This document shows, one piece after another, positions 1 to 8,224 of a DNA stretch of 64,000 bases. Location: NCBI RefSeq assembly GCF_020193575.1, contig NZ_JADYVD010000043.1, forward strand, positions 1-64,000, in the 5' to 3' direction. The DNA is from Ensifer sp. IC4062. GTDB taxonomy: Bacteria > Pseudomonadota > Alphaproteobacteria > Rhizobiales > Rhizobiaceae. The stretch's first letter is position 1; each line of letters begins with the position of its first letter. Both the position numbers and the translations under genes were made by a program. The notes under the pieces were generated by a model. The model saw nothing but the letters and a program-made list of their open reading frames with translations, was not told the origin of the DNA and made no database searches.

Positions 1-850
1 GTCCCAACAATACCTCGCCGATCTCGCCATGGATGTCGCCGCTGGCGATGATGTTTTTATTCAGCGGGTGCCAGGTCTCGCCCTTTTCTGTGCATTGCGA
101 AATCGAGTCGACGATGATTTTCGCGTTCCTGAAGAGCTCCGGATCCAGCTCCTGTTTGCCGCGTTGATCCGTGCCGATTGCAACGATGTGTGTGCCGGGT
201 TTCACCCAATCCGCTTCCACAAGCGACCCCTTCCCGCGGGTCGTCGTAATCAGGATATCGGCCTGCTCAACGGCTTCTTTCTTGGAATTCGCCATGACTA
301 CAGGAATGCCAAATTCGCTCTCGATATCCGTCTTGTATTTGCAAAGCGTCTCGGGATTATTGTCCCATGCATGGATCTCTTCAATTTTCATGATCTCGTT
401 GATCGCCCGAATTTGCATTCTTGCCTGATTGCCAGTGCCAATCGATGTAATTTTCCTGGCATTTTTCCTTGCGAGTGCTTTGACGGAAACGGCTCCAGAC
501 GCCCCGGTTCTGAGACCAAGGATCAAGCTTCCATCCATGACGCAAATCAACGCACCGCTCCTGGCATCAAACAGGAAAATGGTCGCCATGCCGTTGGGCA
601 CGCCGTGTGCTGTCGGGTTGTCAATGAACCCTCCAGAAGAGGCTTTCATGGAGATCACTTCATTGGCTTTGTAGTAGCCAAGCTTGAAGTCAATTTCCCC
701 ACGAGGCGATGGGAGATCTATTCCTATATAGTCAGGTTGTTCCACCTGATCACTGTTAAAGGCCTTGTATGCCTCTTCCACCGCGCCGATGACTTCCGCC
801 ATGCCGATTAGCCGTCTTACTTCATCCTTCTTAAGCAGCAGCGCTTTCAT
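1..850 (-). CDS. Ornithine cyclodeaminase/mu-crystallin family protein, 3' end outside window
   Basis: The reverse strand is open from an ATG at 850 to the window edge, about 283 codons of a family that usually has 310-350, so the C-terminus is missing. The N-terminus begins MKALLLKKDEVRRLI. The middle carries the family's substrate region (SMKASSGGFIDNP, then GLRTGASGAVSVKALA), followed by a Rossmann nucleotide-binding turn (SIGTGNQARMQ) and a later ADILITTTRGKGSLVEADW stretch. Members are NAD(P)-dependent: ornithine cyclodeaminase, alanine or lysine dehydrogenases, or ketimine reductases; the substrate cannot be fixed here. A GAAAGG Shine-Dalgarno-like string lies just upstream. The gene is divergent from the acetyltransferase at 1165. 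The family is clear, the function is not. Confidence 0.85.
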   Translation of the reverse strand, partial: MKALLLKKDEVRRLIGMAEVIGAVEEAYKAFNSDQVEQPDYIGIDLPSPRGEIDFKLGYYKANEVISMKASSGGFIDNPTAHGVPNGMATIFLFDARSGALICVMDGSLILGLRTGASGAVSVKALARKNARKITSIGTGNQARMQIRAINEIMKIEEIHAWDNNPETLCKYKTDIESEFGIPVVMANSKKEAVEQADILITTTRGKGSLVEADWVKPGTHIVAIGTDQRGKQELDPELFRNAKIIVDSISQCTEKGETWHPLNKNIIASGDIHGEIGEVLLG

Positions 851-1164
851 GCATGACCTTTCTATTTCTGGCATCGGCACGGCACCCCCAGCACCGCAAT
901 CACGATAGTGGGAGAGCCGGGAGATTAGAGGCCGGATTCGCCGCGAGCGGAAGCAGATTGTTCTGTATCGCATAAAGGCTTTGGCAGAGAGTTGCAGCCG
1001 GCGCCTTTCCGAGTGCAGGCATCGGCGCATAGGTTCCTCGGCACAAGATGCGGCACAGGCGGTAAAGCTTAGCGCGAACGCATGGCGCATGTCGGTAGGT
1101 CGGGAGGAACTGCTGTCTTATGGGGGTTACCTTGAATCTTGAAGACACAGGCCGGAACCGCATC
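851..1164. other. Divergent intergenic region, nothing recognised
   Basis: About 314 bases separate the start of the cyclodeaminase-like gene from the first acetyltransferase. It must hold both promoters. I see no convincing coding frame, palindrome or RNA element. A purine-rich GGGAGGAAC near 1100 could serve an alternative ATG at 1120 for the acetyltransferase. Confidence 0.4.
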
Positions 1165-2007
1165 ATGACCAACCAAGCGATCATTCTCGAGAAGATGACA
1201 CCAAAGCATCTGGACAGGGCATTGGAGCTGTCCCGCCAGGTCCAATGGCCGCATCGGCGCGAGGATTGGGAACTGGTCCAGTCAATCAGCCAGGGGATCG
1301 TCGCACTCGAAGAGGATCGCCTCGTCGCGACCGTCATGATGACGCCCTATGGCGATGACGCCGCCACTATCAACATGGTCATCGTCGATGCCGCGATGCG
1401 CGGCCGCGGCCTCGGCCGGAAGATGTTGGAAGAGGCGCTTGCCAAAGCGGGAGAGCGCACCTGCTATCTGGTGGCGACGCAGGAAGGTCTTCCGCTCTAT
1501 GAGAAGGTGGGTTTCGCTGCGACTGGCGAGACCGTGCAGCACCAGGGCGAGCCGTTGCAGGTTGAGGCGCCGGCCCATGTAACATGGGGCGAGAGCGGCG
1601 ATCATGCCTACCTGGTGGCGCTGGACCGCGCGGCAAACGGCCATGACCGTTCGGCATTGATGGCGATTCTGCGCGAGCGGGCGAAGTTCGCTGTCATTCG
1701 CGATGCCGGCGAGATCCAGGCCTTCGCGGCGATCCGGCCTTTCGGCCGTGGGCTGGTCATCGGACCGGTGGTAGCGAGGAACAATTCCGAAGCCAGGGCC
1801 CTGATCGATTTCCTGCTCGCCCATCACCAGGGCAGGTTCGTCCGTATCGACACGGATGTCTCCATGGATCTTGCAGGATGGCTCACCGCGCGCGGGCTCA
1901 ACCACGCCGGCAGGGGGATCAAGATGCGACGTTTGGGGGCCGCGTGCGGGCAAAGCAAGCCCACGTATCACCGCAACTACGCGCTGGTCAGTCAAGCACT
2001 CGGCTGA
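1165..2007 (+). CDS. GNAT-family N-acetyltransferase with a second C-terminal GNAT-like domain
   Basis: A 280-residue protein. The N-terminal half is a canonical GNAT fold: the acetyl-CoA loop reads MRGRGLGRKMLEEAL and the strand after it ends GLPLYEKVGF. The C-terminal half resembles the Acetyltransf_18-type domain found in YitH-like proteins (FAVIRDAGEIQAFAAIRPFG, then VIGPVVA). Substrate unknown. I chose ATG 1165 rather than the in-frame ATG at 1120 because the protein then lines up with the paralogue at 21157-22008 (both run into HLD.ALELSR...W.HRREDWE and both end SQALG). The two paralogues lie 20 kb apart in opposite orientations. The gene is divergent from the cyclodeaminase-like gene and has no obvious operon partner. 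Confidence 0.85.
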   Translation: MTNQAIILEKMTPKHLDRALELSRQVQWPHRREDWELVQSISQGIVALEEDRLVATVMMTPYGDDAATINMVIVDAAMRGRGLGRKMLEEALAKAGERTCYLVATQEGLPLYEKVGFAATGETVQHQGEPLQVEAPAHVTWGESGDHAYLVALDRAANGHDRSALMAILRERAKFAVIRDAGEIQAFAAIRPFGRGLVIGPVVARNNSEARALIDFLLAHHQGRFVRIDTDVSMDLAGWLTARGLNHAGRGIKMRRLGAACGQSKPTYHRNYALVSQALG

Positions 2008-2081
2008 TCTGGTCGAAAAGATGCGGGGACTCGCTTGTCGAACTCGACGGTGCGATCTGCCTCATCCACTCGCCCTCCTAT

Positions 2082-2099
2082 CGCCGCCATGAGGCGGCG
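2082..2099. terminator. Short GC hairpin after the acetyltransferase gene
   Basis: Perfect 7-bp stem CGCCGCC / GGCGGCG around an ATGA loop, 75 bases past the stop at 2007, in the convergent gap between two acetyltransferase genes. No T-run follows, so a terminator role is only a guess from position. Confidence 0.25.
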
Positions 2100-2246
2100 G
2101 GCGGGTGCTGAAATCGACCAAGGACGCGACTGTCGCCTGCGCGACCGGACATAGGCTGCTCGACGGGTTCGCGGGGGTCTGGGGGGGCGTCAATGCCCGA
2201 TACGGGCAGGACAGTATCGTCGTCCTAAGGTCGCTAACTTAGCCGT

Positions 2247-2774
2247 CTATAGCGTTTGATACATGACGAAGGCGTCAACATAGCCATGCGTCGGGTGACT
2301 GAACGCGCCGGGCAATGTGCCCACAATTTCAAAACCCATTTTCTGCCATAACGAAACAGCTCGCTCGTTGGTGCTCACCACGAAGTTGAACTGCATCGCC
2401 CGATACCCGTGGGCGCGGGCGGTTGCCATTGAGTGTTCGCACAAACTACGTGCGACGCCTTTACCGGTCGCATCAGGCGCTGTGACGTATCCACAATTGC
2501 AAACATGCTGACCACCGCCAGCCTGATTGGGACGCATGTAATAGGTGCCGAGGATGGCGCCCGCTTGCTCGGCAACGAAGACCTCCTTGTCTGCTCCCAT
2601 CCAGTACGCGAGAGCCTCTGCCCGGCTCAGGTTGGGATCAAGTGCATAGGTTTCTCCCGCTCGGATCACGGGCTCAATAATTGACCAGACGGCGGGAGCG
2701 TCTGCGGATGAGGCGGGGCGAATATGCATGGCGGCATGATTAGCCTTTGCGGCAGGTGCTGAGAAGCGGGTCAT
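2247..2774 (-). CDS. GNAT-family N-acetyltransferase (L-amino-acid N-acyltransferase-like)
   Basis: A 175-residue single-domain GNAT protein. It shows an RPASSADAPAVWSII opening, the CoA-binding segment VTAPDATGKGVARSLCEHS and the closing AVSLWQKMGFEIVGTLPGAF with HPTHGYVDAFVMYQ, a pattern shared with phosphinothricin/L-amino-acid N-acyltransferases and their uncharacterised relatives. The start at 2774 is favoured by AAAGGA nine to ten bases upstream; a later ATG at 2729 would also give an intact domain. It is convergent with the larger acetyltransferase and unrelated to it beyond the fold. Substrate not predictable. Confidence 0.85.
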   Translation of the reverse strand: MTRFSAPAAKANHAAMHIRPASSADAPAVWSIIEPVIRAGETYALDPNLSRAEALAYWMGADKEVFVAEQAGAILGTYYMRPNQAGGGQHVCNCGYVTAPDATGKGVARSLCEHSMATARAHGYRAMQFNFVVSTNERAVSLWQKMGFEIVGTLPGAFSHPTHGYVDAFVMYQTL

Positions 2775-2932
2775 GGTGTTTCTATCCTTTGACTGCAAAA
2801 TGGCGGCTCCGCCTCGGCGCCTCGAGGTTGCATCCCTCCGCGCGAAATCGAAAGAGCCAACCTGGCGTTAGTCCGGAATTTTCTGCTGACGAGCCGAGGA
2901 ATCCGGCCACCACACCGCCCGCATTGAGTCTG

Positions 2933-3356
2933 CTACGAGGTTACTGCTGGAACAGGCTTGCCAGCGGCAAATGCGCTTTGGATGCCGTTGATGTTGGTGA
3001 GAGTTGGGCCGGTGACTACGAGATCCCCGATGGCCTGAAAGCCGTATAACTATCGTGGCGCGCGCGGCTTCAGCCCAAGGCTCGTCGGAGCTTCGGCAGC
3101 TGCTGCAAGCGCCAGAGCGGGCGCCGCCACGAAACGTACCTTTGTTGGCTGCTCCAGGGCCTTCGGCGTTTCTTCCCCTTACTCGAGCACCCGAAGGGCT
3201 GCCGGCAGATGCGTTTCCGGCGCCGATCACGACACATCTACCTTTCGGCGGGGACGGCAGTTGCCGCGGGACGATCAACGCGCGGTCGGCACTGCCGACA
3301 GCAGCGTCAAAGATCCGGCGCAATGCCTTCCTTGCTTTCTGATCGTCCGAGATCAT
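2933..3356 (-). pseudogene. ttuD: Decayed TtuD/MOFRL-type glycerate 2-kinase (hydroxypyruvate reductase)
   Basis: Only the two ends of a roughly 420-residue protein survive. The N-terminal piece runs from MISDDQKARKALRRIFDAAV to the family motif KGRCVVIGAGNASA (codons down to about 3190). The C-terminal piece, in another frame, holds LYGFQAIGDLVVTGPTLTNI, the typical end of the MOFRL domain, and stops at 2933. The middle is mostly deleted and contains an in-frame stop just before LYGF. The start lies 17 bases after the stop of the tartrate dehydrogenase gene, the ttuC-ttuD order known from tartrate operons. The N-terminal match is good; the middle is unrecognisable. Confidence 0.6.
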
Positions 3357-3372
3357 AGTCGTCCACATGTCG

Positions 3373-4449
3373 CTAGACGTTAGAGGAGTGGATCGCGTCG
3401 CAGACCGCCTCGGTAACCTCCCGGGTAGTGGCGGAACCTCCCACGTCAGGGGTAAGGATCCCGGCGCCGGTCACCCGCGCGACAGCGCGCATGAGGCGGG
3501 CCGAAGCCTCCCGCTCGCCGAGGTGGTCGAGCATCTGGGCAGCAGTCCACAAGGCGGCAACCGGGTTAGCGATGCCTTTGCCGGTAATGTCGAAGGCGGA
3601 GCCGTGGATCGGCTCGAACATCGAGGGAAAGCGGCGCTCCGGATCGATGTTCGCCGTCGGTGCAACCCCCAGGCTACCGGCAAGCGCGCCAGCGAGATCG
3701 GAGAGGATGTCGGCGTGCAGGTTGGTTGCCACAATGGTATCGAGGGTCTGCGGCTTGAGCGTCATCCGGACTGTCATGGCATCGACCAGCATCTTGTCCC
3801 ATGTTACGTCCGGGAATTCCTCCGCCACCTCGGCAGCGATCTCGTCCCACATGACCATGCCATGGCGCTGGGCATTCGACTTCGTAACGACCGTGAGCAA
3901 CTTGCGCGGTCGGGATTGGGCCAACTGGAACGCGTAGCGCATGATGCGGGTGACGCCGACGCGGGTGAAGATGGCGACCTCGGTGCCGACCTCTTCGGGA
4001 AGGCCGCGGTGGGCGCGGCCGCCATGGCCAGAATATTCGCCTTCGGAGTTCTCACGCACGATCACCCAGTCGAGGTCGCCAGGGCCGCAATTTCGCAGCG
4101 GGGGAGTTATGCCAGGCAGGATCCTGGTTGGCCGGACATTGGCATACTGGTCGAAACCCTGGCAGATCGGCAATCTGAGCCCCCAAAGGGTGATATGGTC
4201 CGGAACATCCGGTGCTCCGACCGCGCCGAAATAGATAGCGTCGAATTTCTTGAGCTGCTCCAGCCCATCTGAGGGCATCATCACACCATGTTTCTTGTAG
4301 TAGTCAGATCCCCAGTCGAAATTTTCCATGGTGAACTTTACGTCGCCGAGTCGCATCTCCAGGTTCGCAAGAACTGTCCGCCCGGCGGCAATCACCTCAG
4401 GTCCGATGCCGTCGGCGGGTATGGTTGCGATGGAGTATTCACGCATCAA
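3373..4449 (-). CDS. ttuC: Tartrate dehydrogenase / D-malate dehydrogenase (decarboxylating)
   Basis: A 358-residue member of the isocitrate/isopropylmalate dehydrogenase superfamily. It shows IPADGIGPEVIAAG at the N-terminus and YANVRPTRILPGI plus VIVRENSEGEYSGHGGR in the middle, the substrate loop of tartrate/D-malate dehydrogenases. TVVTKSNAQRHGMVMWDE carries the catalytic lysine, and FEPIHGSAFDITGKGIANP forms the cofactor site. Expected reactions are NAD-dependent oxidative decarboxylation of D-malate and oxidation of tartrate, with Mn2+ or Mg2+. It lies downstream of a GntR gene and upstream of a ruined ttuD, so tartrate carbon probably can no longer leave through this local glycerate kinase. 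Confidence 0.93.
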   Translation of the reverse strand: MMREYSIATIPADGIGPEVIAAGRTVLANLEMRLGDVKFTMENFDWGSDYYKKHGVMMPSDGLEQLKKFDAIYFGAVGAPDVPDHITLWGLRLPICQGFDQYANVRPTRILPGITPPLRNCGPGDLDWVIVRENSEGEYSGHGGRAHRGLPEEVGTEVAIFTRVGVTRIMRYAFQLAQSRPRKLLTVVTKSNAQRHGMVMWDEIAAEVAEEFPDVTWDKMLVDAMTVRMTLKPQTLDTIVATNLHADILSDLAGALAGSLGVAPTANIDPERRFPSMFEPIHGSAFDITGKGIANPVAALWTAAQMLDHLGEREASARLMRAVARVTGAGILTPDVGGSATTREVTEAVCDAIHSSNV

Positions 4450-4589
4450 ACTTCTCCGTAGCTTTATTCGCTCAAACTGGCTGGCAGCGGCCGTTACTGC
4501 GCGTTCGGCGCCGTGCGATTAGCGTCGACCCCGCGACTCCGCCGAAAAGCAGGCTCTGGCGGAGCCGGGGAGTCTCCGCGGAGCGCTGG

Positions 4590-5303
4590 TCAGCGTTGAT
4601 CGAGCAATTTGATCTGGAGATCTTCCCAGTGCTCCTGGAACGCCTCCCGCGCCGTATCGTAGTGGCGGCTTCTCAAGCTGTTGATGAGCCGCTCGTGTTC
4701 TTCCGCCATTTCTTCCGCAGTGGCGTAGAAATCCTGCCGCTGTGCGAGGAGAAGCTCGATCTCGCCCTCGAGGTCTGAATAGGTTCGCTTCAGCCGAGCG
4801 CTGCCGCTAGCGGCGATAATCGCGCGGTGGAAATCACGGTCCGCAGCAACCAGCAGCGATCTGTCGGAGGATAGAGTCGACCTGTGCATAACCTCGACCG
4901 CCTCCAGCGCCTGAGATGGGATGACCCCGGTCAGCACGATCAGACGAATGGCCTCGCCTTCGATGGCGCCGCGCACGCGTGTGATATCGACAATATCGTC
5001 GGGCCCGAATTCGGGCACCACAAAGCCTCTGTTCGGTATCTGACGCAGCAGGCCCTGGGTGACGAGCACCTGGGCTGCTGTACGGAATGTGTGCCGCGAG
5101 GTCGAATGCTCCTCGCACATCTTCACGTCGCGAAGGAACTCGCCCGGTTGGAAATCTCCCGACAAGATGCGCCGTCGCAAGGCGTGTGTCAGGATTTCCA
5201 CCGCGCTAGCGGGCAAGGGCTCGACATTCATCTCAAGATCTTCGGCTTGATTCCTGGCGTGCAGCGTCGGCATGGCTTTGGCTTTGCTCGTTGATTTCTG
5301 CAT
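4590..5303 (-). CDS. GntR-family (FadR/VanR-type, FCD domain) transcriptional regulator
   Basis: About 237 residues. The winged-helix domain reads SAVEILTHALRRRILSGDF, then SRHTFRTAAQVLVTQGLLRQ and the wing IPNRGFVVPEF. The FCD domain follows with R.IEGEAIRL, DRDFHRAIIAASGS (the first D and the later histidines are the usual metal/ligand residues) and EEHERLINSLRSRHYDTA. Starts at 5357, 5303 and 5231 are all in frame; 5303 is a compromise because none has a strong ribosome site. It sits between the PLP enzyme/kinase pair and the tartrate dehydrogenase on the same strand and could regulate either. A TTGTACAA palindrome at 7882-7889 before the kinase is a possible site. Confidence 0.88.
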   Translation of the reverse strand: MQKSTSKAKAMPTLHARNQAEDLEMNVEPLPASAVEILTHALRRRILSGDFQPGEFLRDVKMCEEHSTSRHTFRTAAQVLVTQGLLRQIPNRGFVVPEFGPDDIVDITRVRGAIEGEAIRLIVLTGVIPSQALEAVEVMHRSTLSSDRSLLVAADRDFHRAIIAASGSARLKRTYSDLEGEIELLLAQRQDFYATAEEMAEEHERLINSLRSRHYDTAREAFQEHWEDLQIKLLDQR

Positions 5304-5368
5304 ACCTACGCCACATGCGGCGGCGTAGGGCAAGGGAGATGAGTTTGTGCCGCCCATGGTGGCGGGTC

Positions 5369-6739
5369 CTAGATCTGCACGGACCGAAGCGCCTCGTCGA
5401 CGCCCTCGAGCAGACGCGCCGCGTTGGCCGATGTGAAGATGAGCGGGGGCCTGATCTTCAGGATATGCGCGTCCGCTCCCGTCGCGGAAATGAGGATGCG
5501 CCGGTCGCGCAGGGCATTGACGGCTGCAAGCGCACGGTCCATGTCCGGCGTTTTCCGGTCTCGATCCTTGACGAGTTCGACGCCGAAATAGAGGCCGGCC
5601 CCGCGAACATCGCCGACAAATTCATATTTCGTCTGTAGGTCCCGGAGGCCTTCGAGGATTTCGCCGCCGACCTTGGCGGCGTTGTCCAACAGGCGCTCTT
5701 CGAGGATCGTGTCAAGCACGGCCCTTGCAGCGGCGATAGCGACGGAGTTGCCGCCAAACGTGTTGAAGTAGCGCATGCTGGACCCGAATTCGGCGACGAG
5801 CTCGGGCCGCAGGACTACGCCGGCAACGGGATAGCCGTTGCCCATGGGCTTGCCCATGGTTACGATGTCCGGATCGACCTTGTGACGGGAGTGCCCCCAA
5901 AGATGGGTGCCGGTCCGCCCGAACCCGGACTGCACCTCGTCGGCGATGAACAGGCCGCCCGCCTTGCGCACCACTTCCGCCACCGGCGCCAATACGTCTG
6001 TCGGATCGACGTAGAGACCATCGGAAGAGAAGACGGAGTCGGCGATGAAGGCCGCTAGGCCGCCGCCATGCCGCTCCATGTCGGCGATCTGCCGCGCGAC
6101 ATCCTCCGCCATCCGCCGGCCGATTTCATCGACGGGCAGGCGATAGGAATCCGGCGCGGCGACCGTGCGAAGATAGGGATCCAGGGCCGACTTCTTGCCG
6201 AGCGACGGCGAGATTGCCGCCACCGCGCCGCTGTTGCCGTGATAGGCTTCGGCCGTGACGATGACGCCGGTCTTGCCTGTGTGGTAACGCGCGATACGCA
6301 AGGCGAGATCGTTGGCTTCCGAGCCGGTGCATGTGAACATCGCGCATCCGGTCCGGCCGAGTTCGCCACCGAACGTATTGATCAGCGCTTCGGCATAGTC
6401 CAGCAGGGGCTCCTGCATGTAACGCGTGTGGGTACAGAGTAGCTCGAGCTGCTTCTGGATCGCCTCGACGACGCGCGGATGAGAGTGACCCAGCGACACC
6501 ACGTTGTTGTAGGCGTCGAGATATTCGTTGCCGTGCCTATCATAAAGGAAGACGCCCTTGGCGCGGGAGACCTCAACCGGCGACTTGTAGAAGAGCCGAT
6601 AAGCGGGCCCGAGCAGCCTTTGCCGCCTGGTGATATGCGCCAGATCTTCAGTTGTGAGATGAGACGTGTCCTGAGGATTGAAGCCATTTGGCATGTCGCC
6701 ACGGAAGCCCTTGGGCAGGGTAGTCGCTTGCTTGGACAT
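5369..6739 (-). CDS. Class-III PLP-dependent enzyme (aminotransferase or phospho-lyase)
   Basis: A 456-residue class-III aminotransferase fold. It has GVFLYDRHGNEYLDAYNNV at the N-terminus, the phosphate-binding turn CTGSEANDLALRIAR, AYHGNS, the cofactor aspartate in LFIADEVQSGFGRTG and the Schiff-base lysine in IVTMGKPMGNGYPVAG. ATG 6739 is chosen because AGGAAC precedes it and it starts eight bases after the stop of the kinase gene; the longer frame to 6799 would overlap that gene. Relatives encoded next to APH-fold kinases include ethanolamine-phosphate and 5-phosphohydroxylysine phospho-lyases, which eliminate phosphate and ammonia to give an aldehyde. That role is an inference from the pairing; a plain omega-aminotransferase is also possible. 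Confidence 0.9.
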   Translation of the reverse strand: MSKQATTLPKGFRGDMPNGFNPQDTSHLTTEDLAHITRRQRLLGPAYRLFYKSPVEVSRAKGVFLYDRHGNEYLDAYNNVVSLGHSHPRVVEAIQKQLELLCTHTRYMQEPLLDYAEALINTFGGELGRTGCAMFTCTGSEANDLALRIARYHTGKTGVIVTAEAYHGNSGAVAAISPSLGKKSALDPYLRTVAAPDSYRLPVDEIGRRMAEDVARQIADMERHGGGLAAFIADSVFSSDGLYVDPTDVLAPVAEVVRKAGGLFIADEVQSGFGRTGTHLWGHSRHKVDPDIVTMGKPMGNGYPVAGVVLRPELVAEFGSSMRYFNTFGGNSVAIAAARAVLDTILEERLLDNAAKVGGEILEGLRDLQTKYEFVGDVRGAGLYFGVELVKDRDRKTPDMDRALAAVNALRDRRILISATGADAHILKIRPPLIFTSANAARLLEGVDEALRSVQI

Positions 6740-6747
6740 TACGGTTC

Positions 6748-7812
6748 CTATCGTGTCAGAAGATCGGAAATCTGTGCGGTCGAAATCGAGTGGAACCACT
6801 CGAGGTGGGCCCAGCCGGCTTCGGTATTGCGCAGGATATAGCGGCTATTCTCTGGGAAGATTTCGGCGCGCCAGCACGTCAGCAGCGCCCGGACCGCAAG
6901 ACGGCCCATTGACAGGAAGGGGATGAGCCGGAGTTCCTCGTCCGTCAGTTCGGCGTGGCGGAGATAGCCGCGCAGAAGGTCGCGCGGTTCGTCGAACAGG
7001 TCACGCCGGTTCCCATGATCGAACGTTTTTGGCATCTGATTCATCAACGCCGTGGAGACATCGACGGCAATGGCGGTACGGACCGCATCGCCGAAGTCGA
7101 TGACGCCGGTGAGGAACTGCGGGCTGGCGTGATCGACGACCAGGTTCGACGTATTGAAGTCGTTGTGGAGCACCTGCCGCCGGCACAGGTCGAGGCTCGG
7201 CTTGACTTCGGCAAACCGCTCGAGCGCGCGGACGGTCCAGGCCCGCTTGCCGCCCGCGGGGATGAAGCTCAACAGATCGGTGAGATCGAGCAGATGGGTG
7301 ACGTCCCATGCTACCGCCCGGCCGTCTGCGGGATGCGAGAAATCGGCCATGGAATGACGCAGCTTTGCCAGGATTTCGCCGATCCGTTCGCGCTGCGGGC
7401 CTGTGGCAGATGTCCGATCGAGCGGAGTGCCGGGAAGGAAGGTAATGAGCCGCACCACTCGCCGCTCGCCGGCCCTGGTCGTGACGATGGGCAAATCCGC
7501 GCCATCGTGGTCGCGAAGTGCATGGGGGATGGGTAGATCAGGGGCCCGTTGCTCGAGATGACGCATCAGCGCGACCTGGAAATCGAGCTCCTCTATCCGC
7601 TCGGAAGGATGAGCGATCTTCAGCACGAACTTCCCCCGGGCCGCGCAGTTGAGGAGGAACGTGTCGTCTTTCTCGGTTTCAAAGCGCGTGGCCGAGCCAC
7701 GCGCGCCATATAGTCGTTCGGCGATTTCTTCGGCTTCCGCAGCGCCCACGGGATGGCACGCCTCGGAAAGCTCAGGGACGCGGGCCGGCCCGCACTGATG
7801 CCTATGGTCCAT
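6748..7812 (-). CDS. APH-fold small-molecule kinase (hydroxylysine/amino-alcohol kinase-like)
   Basis: About 354 residues with the aminoglycoside-phosphotransferase fold. It has a nucleotide-binding KFVLKIAHP lysine, the catalytic loop LHNDFNTSNLVVD (His-x-Asp with the downstream Asn) and the metal-binding GVIDFGDAVRT. The eukaryotic hydroxylysine kinase belongs to the same branch. It is the upstream partner of the class-III PLP enzyme, with only eight bases between stop and start, so the two probably act in sequence: phosphorylate an amino alcohol or hydroxy amino acid, then eliminate the phosphate. The start is uncertain: ATG 7812 is used, and an in-frame TTG at 7878 without a ribosome site would add 22 residues. 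Confidence 0.82.
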   Translation of the reverse strand: MDHRHQCGPARVPELSEACHPVGAAEAEEIAERLYGARGSATRFETEKDDTFLLNCAARGKFVLKIAHPSERIEELDFQVALMRHLEQRAPDLPIPHALRDHDGADLPIVTTRAGERRVVRLITFLPGTPLDRTSATGPQRERIGEILAKLRHSMADFSHPADGRAVAWDVTHLLDLTDLLSFIPAGGKRAWTVRALERFAEVKPSLDLCRRQVLHNDFNTSNLVVDHASPQFLTGVIDFGDAVRTAIAVDVSTALMNQMPKTFDHGNRRDLFDEPRDLLRGYLRHAELTDEELRLIPFLSMGRLAVRALLTCWRAEIFPENSRYILRNTEAGWAHLEWFHSISTAQISDLLTR

Positions 7813-8224
7813 CTTCAACTCATTCAGATCCTGCCTCGAGAATGGGCAGCTCGATGGCCTCAGTATCTCACGTTCCAATTTTTGTACAACAATTTATTTC
7901 CATCATGGAGATTTCTTGCCGATAGGATCGATCTCTTTCTGCCAAATGACCATTGACGGTCGCGCAGGGATGTATTGATGGTACCCCCAAATATTCTTGA
8001 AAAATCAGGGGCATTCAGCTATCCATTCGCGCAGTTTTCTGTTGTTTGGGTGCGGTGCACTCAGACTGTGGGCAAGCGCCAGGACGATCGGTCATCGAAA
8101 AATTGTTGGACAATCTGTTGCCATCGCCGAAAAGTTATGCCAGTGTGCTCGCACTGGCCGGAATGCAGTTTCGATGACCTTGGATAGGCACACTGTGCCG
8201 AGAAAACTGGATAGGATATACGCC
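7813..8224. promoter_or_regulatory. Divergent control region between kinase and HAD genes
   Basis: About 410 bases without a gene, richer in A and T than its surroundings. The perfect palindrome TTGTACAA (7882-7889), inside CAATTTTTGTACAACAATTT, resembles sites of VanR/FadR-type GntR regulators and lies just upstream of the kinase start. That makes it a candidate operator for the GntR protein at 4590-5303. No RNA structure was recognised. Confidence 0.4.

Noticed and set aside
29..811. Long plus-strand open frame at the left edge
   Set aside because: It is the complement of the ornithine-cyclodeaminase-family gene on the minus strand, which has clear motifs; the plus frame has none.
2200..2240. 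CCTAAGGTCGCTAACTTAG as a homing-site or transposon-end remnant
   Set aside because: Similarity to the rRNA I-CeuI region and to Tn3 ends is partial and unsupported by any neighbouring mobile gene.
3367..4272. 301-codon plus-strand frame over the tartrate dehydrogenase
   Set aside because: Antisense shadow of a gene with full catalytic motifs.
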